Shown: positions 51,310 through 60,442, numbered from the stretch's first letter. The stretch: 64,000 nt of DNA from CAVOKN01 sp963696505 (GCA_963696505.1 CAVOKN010000006.1:1-64000); one strand, 5' to 3'. Program-made: numbers and translations. Notes: generated from the letters alone by a model not told the origin.

Positions 51310-52408
51310 CTTGGCTCTCCGCGAGCAGGGCGTGGACTTCCTCGGTGATGTCGATGGCCGCCGGGCACCAACTGATGCAGCGCCCGCAGCCGACGCAGCC
51401 GCTGCGGCTGTACTGCTCGTGCCAGGTGCCGAGCTTGTGCACCAGCCACTGGCGATAGCGCAGCCGTGTCTTGTCCCGCACCACCCAGCCGTGGATGTAG
51501 CTGTGGCCCTCGGTGAAGCAGGAATCCCACTGGCGGTAGTGCTCGACGCTCTGGCCGCTCATGTCAGGGGCATCACCCTCGCTGTGGCAGAAGCAGGTGG
51601 GGCAGACCGAGGTGCAGTTGGCGCAGGACAGGCAGCGCTGCGCGACGTCCTTCCAGCGCGGATGGTCGAGCCGCGCCATCAGCGCCTCCTTCAGTTCCCG
51701 CGACGGCAGCTTGCGCGTCTGGGCCGCGACTGCTGACAGCGCTTGCGCTGCGGCGGTCTGGGTCTGGGCCTCGGTTGCGGACTCCAGCGGCAGCGCCTCC
51801 ATGATCGACTGGCCGCGCTCGCTCTTGGCGCGCACCAGGTAGCCGTCGTCCAGTTCGGTGAGGGCGATGTCGAAGGCAGCGGTGGCGGTAGGTCCGTCGC
51901 CCGTCGAATGACAGAAGCAGGTGGCGGCGGGCCGGGCGCAATCGAGGGCGACGATGAACAGTGCCCGGCGCCGCGCGTTGTAGTAGTGGTCGGGGTACTC
52001 CCCGTAGGCGAAATGCTGGTCCTGCAGCGTGAGGGCCGCCAAGTCGCAGCCACGCACGCCGATTACCGCCGTCGGCTGCGCCTGCGGCAGGGTCTCGGTG
52101 AAGCGCATCTCGCCCTTGTCGTTGCGCTGGGCGCGCCAGATCGTGTCCCGCGGCGCGAAAGTCAGCGGCTTTAGCGCCTGGGGACCGTTGGCCCAGGCGA
52201 AGCAGCGCTGGCCGGCGTCCTGACTGAGGCGGTAGCGGCCCGGCGCCTGCTCGTCGCGGTATCCGATCGGCAACTGGGAAGCCTTCTCGATGTCGTCGAA
52301 GACAATGGCGCCGTCGCGGACGCGGGGACCGATCACCTGGTGGAACTCGCGCCGCAGCACGTCGATCAGCCGCTGCATGTCCTCGCGGCGCAGGAATTGT
52401 TCGCTCAC
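51296..52408 (-). CDS. hydB: Group 3b hydrogenase beta subunit, 4Fe-4S protein
   Basis: This electron-transfer subunit of the soluble NADP-linked (sulf)hydrogenase has 370 residues. It has GVRGCDLAALTLQDQHF typical of the family, and two C-terminal 4Fe-4S clusters (CLSCANCTSVCPTCFC and CVGCGRCISWCPAAID). Further cysteines occur in TCFCHSTGDG. The GTG start at 52408 overlaps the stop of the maturation protease gene as GTGA. It bridges the flavin subunit HydG and the small subunit HydD. Confidence 0.9.
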   Translation of the reverse strand: MSEQFLRREDMQRLIDVLRREFHQVIGPRVRDGAIVFDDIEKASQLPIGYRDEQAPGRYRLSQDAGQRCFAWANGPQALKPLTFAPRDTIWRAQRNDKGEMRFTETLPQAQPTAVIGVRGCDLAALTLQDQHFAYGEYPDHYYNARRRALFIVALDCARPAATCFCHSTGDGPTATAAFDIALTELDDGYLVRAKSERGQSIMEALPLESATEAQTQTAAAQALSAVAAQTRKLPSRELKEALMARLDHPRWKDVAQRCLSCANCTSVCPTCFCHSEGDAPDMSGQSVEHYRQWDSCFTEGHSYIHGWVVRDKTRLRYRQWLVHKLGTWHEQYSRSGCVGCGRCISWCPAAIDITEEVHALLAESQDAQP

Positions 52409-52893
52409 GCGCTTGCCTCCTCGTTTGCGATGGCGCCGCGCCCCGCGAGCAGCGGCGACGGGCGCTCGATCTCGTCCCGCAGGGCGCTGGCATAGCGATT
52501 CGCCGCTCCCTGGAGACTGACTTTCCCCTGCTCGGCCGCGCTGCCGATGCCCAGGCCGATGATCTCCAGCCGCGCCGGCAGTTCGCCCAGGGCAGCCGCC
52601 AGATCGAGGGCGAGGTCCACGGAAAGACCGTGGCTCGACACCTCGCGCTCCCGGGTCTTGAGATCGTCACGGGAGCGGCGCAGCACCGTCCCCGGCGGCA
52701 CGCCGAGCATAGCGTCCACCAGCAGCACCGTCTCGGCGCTGCGCAGCAGCGCGGGCAGTTCGCTCAGGGGGCTCACGCAGCACACCGCCTCGATGCCATC
52801 GGGCAGCGGGCCCATCGCTTCGACGACATCCCAGGCGATGCGGTCGGCGCCGAAGGGGGAGCCGACGGCGATGACGCGCAGCTTGCATGACAT
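52405..52893 (-). CDS. Hydrogenase maturation protease for the group 3b enzyme
   Basis: This HycI/HoxW-type endopeptidase probably cleaves the C-terminal tail of HydA after nickel insertion. The 162-residue protein begins MSCKLRVIAVGSPFGADRIAWDV, which corresponds to the GN-x-x-x-DDG-type nickel-sensing start of the family (with SPFGADR here), and has VLLVDAMLGVPPGTV and GHGLSV-like SSHGLSVDLALDLA. The start at 52893 is preferred; longer starts enter the spacer hairpin. Its position between hydA and hydB supports the assignment, although the motif is not a textbook match. Confidence 0.78.
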   Translation of the reverse strand: MSCKLRVIAVGSPFGADRIAWDVVEAMGPLPDGIEAVCCVSPLSELPALLRSAETVLLVDAMLGVPPGTVLRRSRDDLKTREREVSSHGLSVDLALDLAAALGELPARLEIIGLGIGSAAEQGKVSLQGAANRYASALRDEIERPSPLLAGRGAIANEEASA

Positions 52894-52922
52894 GGAGTTG
52901 CCGCCGAGTGCCCCCACCCCTG

Positions 52923-52946
52923 CCCTCCCCCGCTCGCGCGGGAGGG
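52923..52946. repeat. GC-rich palindrome between hydA and the protease gene
   Basis: The arms CCCTCCCCCGC (52923-52933) and GCGCGGGAGGG (52936-52946) pair with one mismatch around a two-base loop. It is the same type as the palindrome at 33593-33608. It could attenuate expression of the downstream genes relative to hydDA. Confidence 0.55.
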
Positions 52947-52969
52947 AGCCGACAGCGCAACTTGCGGTC

Positions 52970-54268
52970 TCAATCACGATGCACCTTCAACTTCAGAAAG
53001 TGGGTGGCGCAGGAAATGCATGGATCATAGTTGCGCAGCACCGTCTCGCAGCGCTGGCGCAGCGTGTCTTCGGGTGTGTCCACGCCCAGGGTCTCTACCC
53101 AGTGGCGCAGGTCGTCCTCCATGCGCGCCTGGTTCTGGCTGGTGGGCGGCACGATGCGACAGCTCACGATCTCGCCGCGCTCGTTGGTTTCCCAGCGCTG
53201 CCACAGCATGCCGCGGGGCGCCTCGGTGCAGCCGTAGCCGACGCCGGCCCGCGGCACGACCTCGACCCGGGACACGTCCGGCAGGCGGTAGTCGTCTATG
53301 ACGCGCAGCGCCTCGACCAGCGCGAAGTGCATCTCCACCGCCCGCGCCACGACGCTGTGGAACATGTTGTGGCTCGGGAAAGGCACGCCGGTCCGTTCCA
53401 GATTGCGCCGCACCGCCGGCGGCAGGCGATCGAGGTTGAGGTTGAGCCGCGCCAGCGGTCCCACCAGGTAGGGCCGGTTGCGGTAGTGGGAATAGAGCGC
53501 CGTCGAGTGGGCGACGTGGCTCTCCTGGAACAGTTCCTCGTAGGCGGAAATCGGCAGCGATAGCCCGTCGCTGCCGGCGATCGTGCCGTCGTTGAGGGGA
53601 TATTCGTTGGCGTGGCGCACCGACACGCAGGTGAATTCCTGGGCCGAGTGGGGCAGCGCCAGGGACGCGGTCCACTGCACCAGTTCCTCCGCCAGCGGCA
53701 GCGCGTCGTGCAGCCGGCTGCGCAGCTTGGACACCTCCGCCGCCGAGGGCGCACGGTAGAAGCCGCCGACGGCGGTACCTACCGGGTGCACCGAACGTCC
53801 GCCCAGCAGACGGATGATGTCGTTTCCCAGATGCTGCAGGTGCAGGCCGCGGCGCAGCTCGTCGCGATACTCGTGCGCCATGGCGACGGCATTGGGGTAG
53901 CCAAGAAAGTCGGGTGCGGCCAGCAAATGGATGTGCAGGCCGTGGCTTTCCAGCCACTCGCCGCAGTAGAGCAGGCGCCGCATCTCGCGCACCCAGGGTC
54001 CGGGGTCGGTGCCGAAGATCGATTCCAGCGCATGCACGGCGCTCATCTGGTAGGCCACCGGGCAGATGCCGCAGATGCGCGCAACGATGTCCGGCACCTC
54101 GCTGTAGTGGCGGCCTTCCAGCAGCTTCTCGAAGTAGCGCGGCGGTTCGAAGATCTTGAGCCGCACATGTTCCAGCTTGCCCTCGCGCAGCGAGAGGTCG
54201 AGCGCGCCTTCGCCCTCGACGCGGGCGAGCACCGGCACATGGATCGGGATGTGGCGTTCCTCGTCCAT
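52970..54268 (-). CDS. hydA: Group 3b [NiFe]-hydrogenase large (catalytic) subunit
   Basis: HydA carries the NiFe active site of a cytoplasmic hydrogenase coupled to NADP(H). The 432-residue protein has the L1 motif RICGICPVAYQMSAVHALE and the L2 motif DPCISCATH near the C-terminus, together giving the four nickel cysteines. Only nine residues (FLKLKVHRD) follow, the likely tail removed on maturation. The ATG at 54268 (MDEERHIPIHVPVLARVEG) fits the family start. It lies four bases after hydD and upstream of the protease gene. Group assignment rests on subunit composition and motifs. Confidence 0.92.
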   Translation of the reverse strand: MDEERHIPIHVPVLARVEGEGALDLSLREGKLEHVRLKIFEPPRYFEKLLEGRHYSEVPDIVARICGICPVAYQMSAVHALESIFGTDPGPWVREMRRLLYCGEWLESHGLHIHLLAAPDFLGYPNAVAMAHEYRDELRRGLHLQHLGNDIIRLLGGRSVHPVGTAVGGFYRAPSAAEVSKLRSRLHDALPLAEELVQWTASLALPHSAQEFTCVSVRHANEYPLNDGTIAGSDGLSLPISAYEELFQESHVAHSTALYSHYRNRPYLVGPLARLNLNLDRLPPAVRRNLERTGVPFPSHNMFHSVVARAVEMHFALVEALRVIDDYRLPDVSRVEVVPRAGVGYGCTEAPRGMLWQRWETNERGEIVSCRIVPPTSQNQARMEDDLRHWVETLGVDTPEDTLRQRCETVLRNYDPCISCATHFLKLKVHRD

Positions 54269-54272
54269 GAAT

Positions 54273-55058
54273 TCAGTCTCCGTGGAGCGCCGAGGCGACG
54301 GTGGCGAAGGCCGGCGCGGCGTTGTTGATCGACTGGAAGCGGCGCCTGACGTTGGCCTCGTCCAGTCCGTTGGCGCGCAGGCGTTGCGCCAGGGACGCCG
54401 AGTTGGCGTTCTCCGCCGGGCCGTAACAGGCGTAGCAGTCGCGGCCGTGCTTCGGACACAGCACACCGCAGCCGGTCTGGGTCACCGGGCCCATGCACGG
54501 CACGCCACGGGCCACCATCACGCACACCACACCGATGCGCTTGCACTCGCCGCACAGCTTGTCGCGATTGACCGGCGGGGTGACGCCGAACAGCAGCGCG
54601 CGCATCGCCGCCAGCACTTGGTGGCCGTTGACCGGGCAGCCCCACAGTTCCAGGTCCACCTTCACGTGGGCCGAGAGCGGCGTCACCTTGTCGAGAATGC
54701 TGATGTGCTCGGGACTGGCATACACCGAGCGCGTCCATTCGGCGGCGTCGTGCAGATTGCGCAGCGCCTGGATGCCGCCCGAGGTGGCGCAGGCGCCGAG
54801 GGCAATGAGGTACTTGCTGTGGGCACGCACGGCGCGGATGCGCTGCGCTTCCTCCGGGGTCGAGATGCTGCCTTCGACCAGGGAGATGTTGACCTCGGCG
54901 CCCTCGTCCACCGGCCCCATCTCGACGAAGTGCCGGATGTCAACCTGCTCGGCGAGTTGGAGTAGGCCGTCGCCGAGATTGAGCAGCGCCAGTTGGCAGC
55001 CGTCGCAGGAGCTGAACTTATGGACCGCGAGCCGCGGCCGGTGAGGAACTGCTGGCAC
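54273..55058 (-). CDS. hydD: Group 3b [NiFe]-hydrogenase small subunit
   Basis: This Fe-S subunit relays electrons to and from HydA. The 261-residue protein has KFSSCDGCQLALLNLGDGL (proximal cluster), ALGACATSGGIQALRN, WGCPVNGHQVLAAMRALL, and a Cys-rich C-terminus (CGECKRIGVVC, CMGPVTQTGCGVLCPKHGRDCYACYG) for additional 4Fe-4S clusters. I choose the GTG at 55058, which has GGGAGG five bases upstream. The ATG at 55097 has no ribosome-binding site. It is first in its operon and divergent from hoxF. Confidence 0.91.
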   Translation of the reverse strand: MPAVPHRPRLAVHKFSSCDGCQLALLNLGDGLLQLAEQVDIRHFVEMGPVDEGAEVNISLVEGSISTPEEAQRIRAVRAHSKYLIALGACATSGGIQALRNLHDAAEWTRSVYASPEHISILDKVTPLSAHVKVDLELWGCPVNGHQVLAAMRALLFGVTPPVNRDKLCGECKRIGVVCVMVARGVPCMGPVTQTGCGVLCPKHGRDCYACYGPAENANSASLAQRLRANGLDEANVRRRFQSINNAAPAFATVASALHGD

Positions 55059-55314
55059 TGACGCCTCCCTTCGTGGTTCGATGCTGTGCTGCAACATGAT
55101 AGCGGAAATCGGTTGCAGTCATAAGAAAACAAAAGCGATCCAATAGCCCCGCTTATTGTCGGATCGAACCCGCGCCGCACTCGGATCATTTGCCGACGGG
55201 GCGTAAGGCGCGCTGGCATACAATATCTGCCTCAAAACAAGAAGTGACCGGGCAGCCGCCATCCCCGGCTACCATTCCACATTCTGCTGCATCCCAACCA
55301 AGGAGCGGGCCAGC
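55059..55314. promoter_or_regulatory. Divergent promoter region between the two hydrogenase operons
   Basis: These 256 bases should hold both promoters. A TACAAT hexamer at about 55218 could be the hox -10 box but lacks a good -35. A TGGC...GC pattern there has the wrong spacing for sigma54. No FNR box was found. The minus side is AT-rich (around 55105-55135). Confidence 0.45.
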
Positions 55315-57183
55315 ATGCAAACCGACACCAACCCGGGCGACTACCTCGACCCGGTGCTTGATCGCCATCGGAACGATCCCACGCTTCTGGTGCAGATACT
55401 GCGGGAGACGCAGGAAGTAAGAGGCTGCATCACGGTGCCCGCCATCAGCTACCTCGCCCGCCGGCTCGGCGTGCCGCGCGCGCGAGTGGAGGGCGTGGCG
55501 GGCTTCTACAGCTTCTTCTGCACCGGCACCACCGGTAGCTACCGCGTGCTGTTCTCCGACAACATCACCGACCGCATGCAGGGCAGCCCAAAGCTGCTGG
55601 ACCATATGTGCCAGAAGCTGTGGGTCGAGAAAGGCAAGGTGTCGGAAGACGGCCTGGTGAGCGTGGACACCACCTCCTGCACCGGCCTGTGCGACCAGGG
55701 TCCGGGCCTGCTGGTGAACGGCTGGGCGATCCCGCGCATCAACCAGGAACGTATCGACCAGATCATCGACCTGATCCATACCCAGAGGCCGGTGACCGAA
55801 TGGCCGGCGGAGATGTTCCAGATCGCCGACAACGTCCGCCGCAAGGACGTGCTGCTGGACAGCGCGATCCAGCCCGGCGACGCGATCCGCGCCGCCATGG
55901 CGCGGGGGCCCCGCGGCGCTGTGGAGATCGCCTCCAACGAGCGTTCCTGGCGCGAGGCGGTGGTCGCCGCGCCCCAGGGGCCGCTGGCGACGCTGGACGA
56001 GATCAAGCGCTCCAACCTGCGCGGCCGCGGCGGCGCCGGCTTCACCACCGGCCTGAAGTGGGAGGCCTGTCGCAGCGCGCTCGGGCAGATGCGCTACGTG
56101 GTGTGCAACGCCGACGAGGGCGAGCCGGGCACCTTCAAGGACCGGGTGCTGCTGTCGCGTTATGCCGATCTGGTGTTCGAGGGCATGACCATCTGCGCCT
56201 ACGTGATCGGCGCGGCCAAGGGCTTCCTCTACCTGCGGGGCGAATATCGCTACCTGCTCGATCCGCTCAACGAGGTGCTGGAGCGGCGGCGCACCGCCTA
56301 TCTGCTGGGGCGCGGCATCTTCGGCCAGCCAGGCTTCGATTTCGACATCGAGATCCACGTCGGCGCCGGCGCCTACATCTGCGGCGAGGAATCGGCGCTG
56401 ATCGAGTCCCTCGAAGGCAAGCGCGGTGTGCCGCGCAACCGCCCGCCCTACCCCGTCACCCACGGCTACCTGCAGCAGCCGACCACGGTGAACAACGTCG
56501 AGACCTTCTGCGCCGCGGCGCTGATCGCGATCCACGGCGGCGATTGGTACCGCAACTTCGGCACGCCCAAGTCGGCGGGCACCAAGCTGCTGTCGGTGTC
56601 CGGCGACGTTGCCCGGCCGGGCATCTACGAATATCCCTTCGGCGTATCGATCCAGGACGTGCTGGAGGATTGCGGCGCCGCCGACACCCAGGCGGTCCAG
56701 GTCAGCGGTCCGTCGGGCGTGTGCCTCGACGACACCGAGTTCGGCCGCCGCATCGCTTTCGAGGACGTGCCGACCGCCGGCTCCTTCATGGTGTTCAACC
56801 GCAAGCGCGACATGTTCGACGTGGCGCGCAACTTCAGCCACTTCTTCGCCCACGAGAGCTGCGGCTTCTGCACCCCCTGCCGCGTCGGCACCACCGTGCT
56901 GAAGAACGTGATGGACAAGCTCCACGCCGGCCACGGCACCCAGTACGACATCAACGAGATCTTCCAGTTGGCCCGCCTGCTCCAGGCCAGCAGCCATTGC
57001 GGGCTCGGCCACACCGCATGCAATCCCTTGTTCGACACGCTGAAGAAGTTCCGCCCGACCTACGAGCGGCGGTTGACGTCGCTGGAATTCGAGCCGGCCT
57101 TCGACCTCGACGGCGCGCTCGCGGCGGCACGCCAGATGACCGGCCGCGACGACGCCGGCGCCCACCTCAAAGCGGAGGCTTGA
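55315..57183 (+). CDS. hoxF: Group 3d NAD-reducing hydrogenase diaphorase subunit HoxF
   Basis: HoxF binds FMN and NAD+ and is a fusion of NuoE-like and NuoF-like parts. The 622-residue protein has an N-terminal thioredoxin-like domain (to about 170) with VEGVAGFYSFFCTG and CTGLCDQGPG, where the cluster ligands look incomplete compared with NuoE. The NuoF part has RGRGGAGFTTGLKWEA (FMN), CNADEGEPGTFKDR (NAD), GAGAYICGEESALIESLEG, and the 4Fe-4S motif ESCGFCTPCRVG with a later cysteine in SSHCGLGH. It starts the hoxFUYHW operon. No separate hoxE is present. Confidence 0.95.
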   Translation: MQTDTNPGDYLDPVLDRHRNDPTLLVQILRETQEVRGCITVPAISYLARRLGVPRARVEGVAGFYSFFCTGTTGSYRVLFSDNITDRMQGSPKLLDHMCQKLWVEKGKVSEDGLVSVDTTSCTGLCDQGPGLLVNGWAIPRINQERIDQIIDLIHTQRPVTEWPAEMFQIADNVRRKDVLLDSAIQPGDAIRAAMARGPRGAVEIASNERSWREAVVAAPQGPLATLDEIKRSNLRGRGGAGFTTGLKWEACRSALGQMRYVVCNADEGEPGTFKDRVLLSRYADLVFEGMTICAYVIGAAKGFLYLRGEYRYLLDPLNEVLERRRTAYLLGRGIFGQPGFDFDIEIHVGAGAYICGEESALIESLEGKRGVPRNRPPYPVTHGYLQQPTTVNNVETFCAAALIAIHGGDWYRNFGTPKSAGTKLLSVSGDVARPGIYEYPFGVSIQDVLEDCGAADTQAVQVSGPSGVCLDDTEFGRRIAFEDVPTAGSFMVFNRKRDMFDVARNFSHFFAHESCGFCTPCRVGTTVLKNVMDKLHAGHGTQYDINEIFQLARLLQASSHCGLGHTACNPLFDTLKKFRPTYERRLTSLEFEPAFDLDGALAAARQMTGRDDAGAHLKAEA

Positions 57184-57188
57184 GCACC

Positions 57189-57932
57189 ATGCAGACTGCA
57201 AATCCGCAGCAGACCTTCTCCCTCGACGGCGAGGAGGTCCCCTTCAAGCCGGGACAGACAGTAATGCAGGCGGCGCTGACCGCCGGCCGCTACATTCCCC
57301 ACCTGTGCTACCACCCGGAGTTCAAGCCGCACGGCAGTTGCAAGGTGTGCACTGTGAAGGTCGGCGGGCGCACCGCCGCCTCCTGCACCTTCCCCGCCAG
57401 TCCGGGTCTGGAGGTGGAGAGCAACACGCCGGACCTCAACGAGCACCGGCGTACCCTGGTTCAGATGTTGTTCGTCGAGGGCAACCACTTCTGTCCCTCC
57501 TGCGAAAAGAGCGGCAACTGCATGCTCCAGGCGGTGGCCTACGATCTGGGTGTCATGAGCCCGCGCTTCGCCCACCTGTTTCCGAGCCGGCCGGTCGATG
57601 CCAGCCACCGCGAGATCCTCCTCGACTTCAACCGCTGCATCCTGTGCGAGCTGTGCATACGCGCCAGCGCCGAGGTGGACCGCAAGAACGTGTTCGCGCT
57701 CTCGGGCCGCGGCATCAAGAAGCACCTGATCGTGAATGCCGAGTCGGGCCGCCTTGCCGACACCGACCTCGCCCTGGGCGACAAGGCCACGCAGGTGTGC
57801 CCGGTGGGCGTGATCCTGCCCAAGCGCAAGGGCTTCGCGGTGCCCATAGGCAAGCGCCGCTACGACGAGCGGCCGATCAGCGCCCAGGCGCTGGAAGACG
57901 CGCCGCGTATTCCGGGGAGCCACCATGGCTGA
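57189..57932 (+). CDS. hoxU: Hydrogenase Fe-S subunit HoxU
   Basis: HoxU (NuoG N-terminal type) carries Fe-S clusters between HoxF and the HoxYH module. The 247-residue protein has a [2Fe-2S] site CYHPEFKPHGSCKVCTVKV with CTFPAS, the His-Cys motif NHFCPSCEKSGNCMLQ, and a 4Fe-4S site CILCELCIRAS with TQVCPVG. It follows hoxF by five bases and overlaps hoxY by eight. Confidence 0.94.
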   Translation: MQTANPQQTFSLDGEEVPFKPGQTVMQAALTAGRYIPHLCYHPEFKPHGSCKVCTVKVGGRTAASCTFPASPGLEVESNTPDLNEHRRTLVQMLFVEGNHFCPSCEKSGNCMLQAVAYDLGVMSPRFAHLFPSRPVDASHREILLDFNRCILCELCIRASAEVDRKNVFALSGRGIKKHLIVNAESGRLADTDLALGDKATQVCPVGVILPKRKGFAVPIGKRRYDERPISAQALEDAPRIPGSHHG

Positions 57933-58476
57933 GACCGCGCCCAGAAAGCTGAAAGTCGCCACCACGTCGCTGGCGGGGTGTTTCGGCTGCCACATGTCCT
58001 TTCTCGATATCGACGAGCGGATACTCGAATTGCTGGACCACATCGAGTTCGACCGTTCCCCGCTCACCGACATCAAGCATTGCGGCCCCTGTGACATCGG
58101 CATCATCGAGGGCGGCATCTGCAATGCGGAGAACGTCCACGTCCTGCGCGAGTTCCGCAAGAACTGCAAGATCCTCGTGGCAATCGGCGCCTGCGCCGTC
58201 ACCGGGGGACTGCCTGCCCAACGCAACCATCTCGACCTGCGGGATTGCCTGCAGGAGGTCTACATGACCGAACCGGGGCTGGTGAACGGAAGCATCCCCA
58301 ACGATCCGGAACTGCCGCTGCCGCTGGACCAGGTGCATCCGCTGCACGAGGTGGTGAAGGTGGACTACTTCATCCCCGGCTGCCCGCCCTCGGGCGATGC
58401 GATCTGGAAGTTTCTCACCGACCTGCTGGCTGGCCGCACGCCGCGGCTGGGCCACGGTCTGATGCATTACGATTAG
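57925..58476 (+). CDS. hoxY: NAD-reducing hydrogenase small subunit HoxY
   Basis: HoxY is the small subunit of the bidirectional hydrogenase. The 183-residue length is typical of the short HoxY form with a single proximal cluster. Its ligand motifs are LAGCFGCHMSFLD, VAIGACAVTGGLPAQRN and IPGCPPSGDAIWK. It overlaps hoxU and is followed by hoxH after 11 bases. Confidence 0.94.
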   Translation: MAETAPRKLKVATTSLAGCFGCHMSFLDIDERILELLDHIEFDRSPLTDIKHCGPCDIGIIEGGICNAENVHVLREFRKNCKILVAIGACAVTGGLPAQRNHLDLRDCLQEVYMTEPGLVNGSIPNDPELPLPLDQVHPLHEVVKVDYFIPGCPPSGDAIWKFLTDLLAGRTPRLGHGLMHYD

Positions 58477-58487
58477 GGGGTCCAAGC

Positions 58488-59966
58488 ATGAGTTTCGAAC
58501 TGGAGACTGCCGCCCATCCCAAGGGCCTGCGCCGCGTGGCGATCGATCCGGTGTCCCGCGTCGAGGGGCACGGCAAGGTGACGCTGCTGCTCGACGAGGA
58601 CAACCGGGTGCATCAGGTGCGCCTGCACATCGTCGAGTTCCGCGGCTTCGAGAAATTCATCCAGGGCCGCCCCTACTGGGAAGTGCCGGTCATGGTGCAG
58701 CGGCTGTGCGGCATCTGCCCGGTGAGCCACCACCTCGCCGCCTCCAAGGCGCTGGACCAGATCGTCGGCGCGAAGAAGCTGCCGCCGACCGCGGACAAGA
58801 TCCGCCGGCTGATGCACTTCGGCCAGATGCTTCAGTCCCACGCCCTGCACTTCTTCCACCTGTGTTCGCCGGACCTGCTGTTCGGATTCGACAGCGAGGT
58901 GGCCAAGCGCAACATTGTCGGCGTGATCCAGTCCAATCCCGACATCGCCAAGCAGGGGGTGCTGCTGCGCAAGTACGGCCAGGAGGTGATCCGCATGACG
59001 GCCGGCAAGCGGGTGCATGGCACCGGCTCGATTCCCGGCGGCGTGAACAAGTCGCTGACCAAGGAAGAGCGCGCCGCGCTGCTCAAGGACGTCTACCAGA
59101 TGATCGCCTGGAGCCGCGACGCGGTGCGCCTGGTGAAACGCCTGTTCGACGAGAATCTCGCCTTCTACAACGACTTCGGCCGCTTCCGCTCCGCCAGCCT
59201 GGGCCTGATCCGCCCCGACGGCGCGATGGACCTCTACCACGGCGGCTTGCGCGCCCGTGATGCCGATGGCAACACCCTGTTCGACCATGTCGACTACAAC
59301 AGCTACTGGGAATACCTGCTGGAGGAAGTGAAACCCTGGTCGTACATGAAGTTCCCCTTCATCCGCTCCCTCGGTCCCGAAAAGGGCTGGTACCGGGTCG
59401 GGCCGCTGGCGCGTGTCAACAACTGTGACTTCATTCCCACGCCGCTCGCCGACAAGGAGCGCCAGGACTTCCTCTCCTATGACAACGGCAGCGCCGCCGG
59501 CGCGACCCTGGGTTACCACTGGGCGCGCATGATCGAAATGCTGCACTCGGCGGAGGGCATCAAGGAGCTGCTCCACGACGACGACATCTGCGGCGACGAG
59601 CTGTTCACCGTTGGCGAACGCCAGGAGCGGGGCGTCGGCATGATCGAGGCCCCGCGCGGCACCCTGATCCACCATTACCGGGTGAACGAGGACGACCAGA
59701 TCGTGCGGGCCAACCTGATCGTGTCCACCACCCACAACAACCAGGCGATGAACGAGGCGATCCGCGAGGTGGCGAAGAAGTACCTCGACGGCCGCCAGCT
59801 CACGGAAGGGCTACTCAACCACATCGAGGTGGCGATCCGCTGCTTCGACCCCTGCCTGTCCTGCGCCACCCACGCGCTGGGTCGCATGCCGCTGGAGTTG
59901 GAACTGATCGACGCCGAGGGGACGCAGATCGACCGCATCGCGCGCAACGCTTCGGGCGCGTGCTGA
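58488..59966 (+). CDS. hoxH: NAD-reducing hydrogenase large subunit HoxH
   Basis: HoxH carries the NiFe active site for reversible H2 oxidation coupled to NAD+. The 492-residue precursor has DPVSRVEGHGKVTL, the L1 motif RLCGICPVSHHLAASKALD, and the L2 motif DPCLSCATHALGRMPLELEL. A C-terminal tail of about 30 residues remains after the histidine and should be removed by HoxW. The ATG at 58488 is the conserved start. It overlaps the hoxW start by a few bases. Confidence 0.95.
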   Translation: MSFELETAAHPKGLRRVAIDPVSRVEGHGKVTLLLDEDNRVHQVRLHIVEFRGFEKFIQGRPYWEVPVMVQRLCGICPVSHHLAASKALDQIVGAKKLPPTADKIRRLMHFGQMLQSHALHFFHLCSPDLLFGFDSEVAKRNIVGVIQSNPDIAKQGVLLRKYGQEVIRMTAGKRVHGTGSIPGGVNKSLTKEERAALLKDVYQMIAWSRDAVRLVKRLFDENLAFYNDFGRFRSASLGLIRPDGAMDLYHGGLRARDADGNTLFDHVDYNSYWEYLLEEVKPWSYMKFPFIRSLGPEKGWYRVGPLARVNNCDFIPTPLADKERQDFLSYDNGSAAGATLGYHWARMIEMLHSAEGIKELLHDDDICGDELFTVGERQERGVGMIEAPRGTLIHHYRVNEDDQIVRANLIVSTTHNNQAMNEAIREVAKKYLDGRQLTEGLLNHIEVAIRCFDPCLSCATHALGRMPLELELIDAEGTQIDRIARNASGAC

Positions 59967-60442
59967 ATCGGGAATCGCCGGTCGCCCCGCTGCTGGTCTT
60001 CGCCTACGGCAATCCCAGCCGCGGCGACGACGCCCTCGGCCCGCTGTTCGCGGACCGCGCCGCCGCGCTGCCGGCCGTTGCGGCCCGCGCGCCGGAGATC
60101 GAGTTCCTGACGGACTTCCAGTTGCAGGTGGAGCACGCGCTGGACCTCGTCGGGCGGCGCGCGGTGCTGTTCGTCGATGCCAGCGCTTCTTGCCCGCCGC
60201 CCTTCGTTCTCGAAGCGGTCCGGCCGGCCCGCGATGCCAGCTTCTCCAGCCACGAGTTGTCGCCCGCGGCAGTCCTGCAGGCCTACGTGGATGTGACGGG
60301 GGACGCGCCGCCGCCGACCGAGGTGCTGGCGATCCGTGGCCACGAGTTCGAATTGGGTCGGGATCTCAGCCCCGCTGCCGTGTCGGCGCTGACTTTGGCG
60401 TTGCGGCGCTTCGAGGGCTGGCTGGCCGCGTTCAGCCCTTGA
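59960..60442 (+). CDS. hoxW: HoxH maturation protease HoxW
   Basis: HoxW cleaves the C-terminal extension of HoxH after nickel insertion. The 160-residue protein has the family start LLVFAYGNPSRGDDALGP, the nickel-binding glutamate/aspartate region LTDFQLQVEHALDL and VLFVDASASC, and the conserved histidine in FSSHELSPAAVLQAY. The GTG start at 59960 overlaps the hoxH 3' end. The 3' end overlaps the convergent HDOD gene by 11 bases. Confidence 0.9.
   Translation: MLNRESPVAPLLVFAYGNPSRGDDALGPLFADRAAALPAVAARAPEIEFLTDFQLQVEHALDLVGRRAVLFVDASASCPPPFVLEAVRPARDASFSSHELSPAAVLQAYVDVTGDAPPPTEVLAIRGHEFELGRDLSPAAVSALTLALRRFEGWLAAFSP

Noticed and set aside
55215..55232. Sigma54 promoter before hoxF
   Set aside because: TGGC and GC elements are present, but the GG-to-GC distance is 12 rather than 10 bases.
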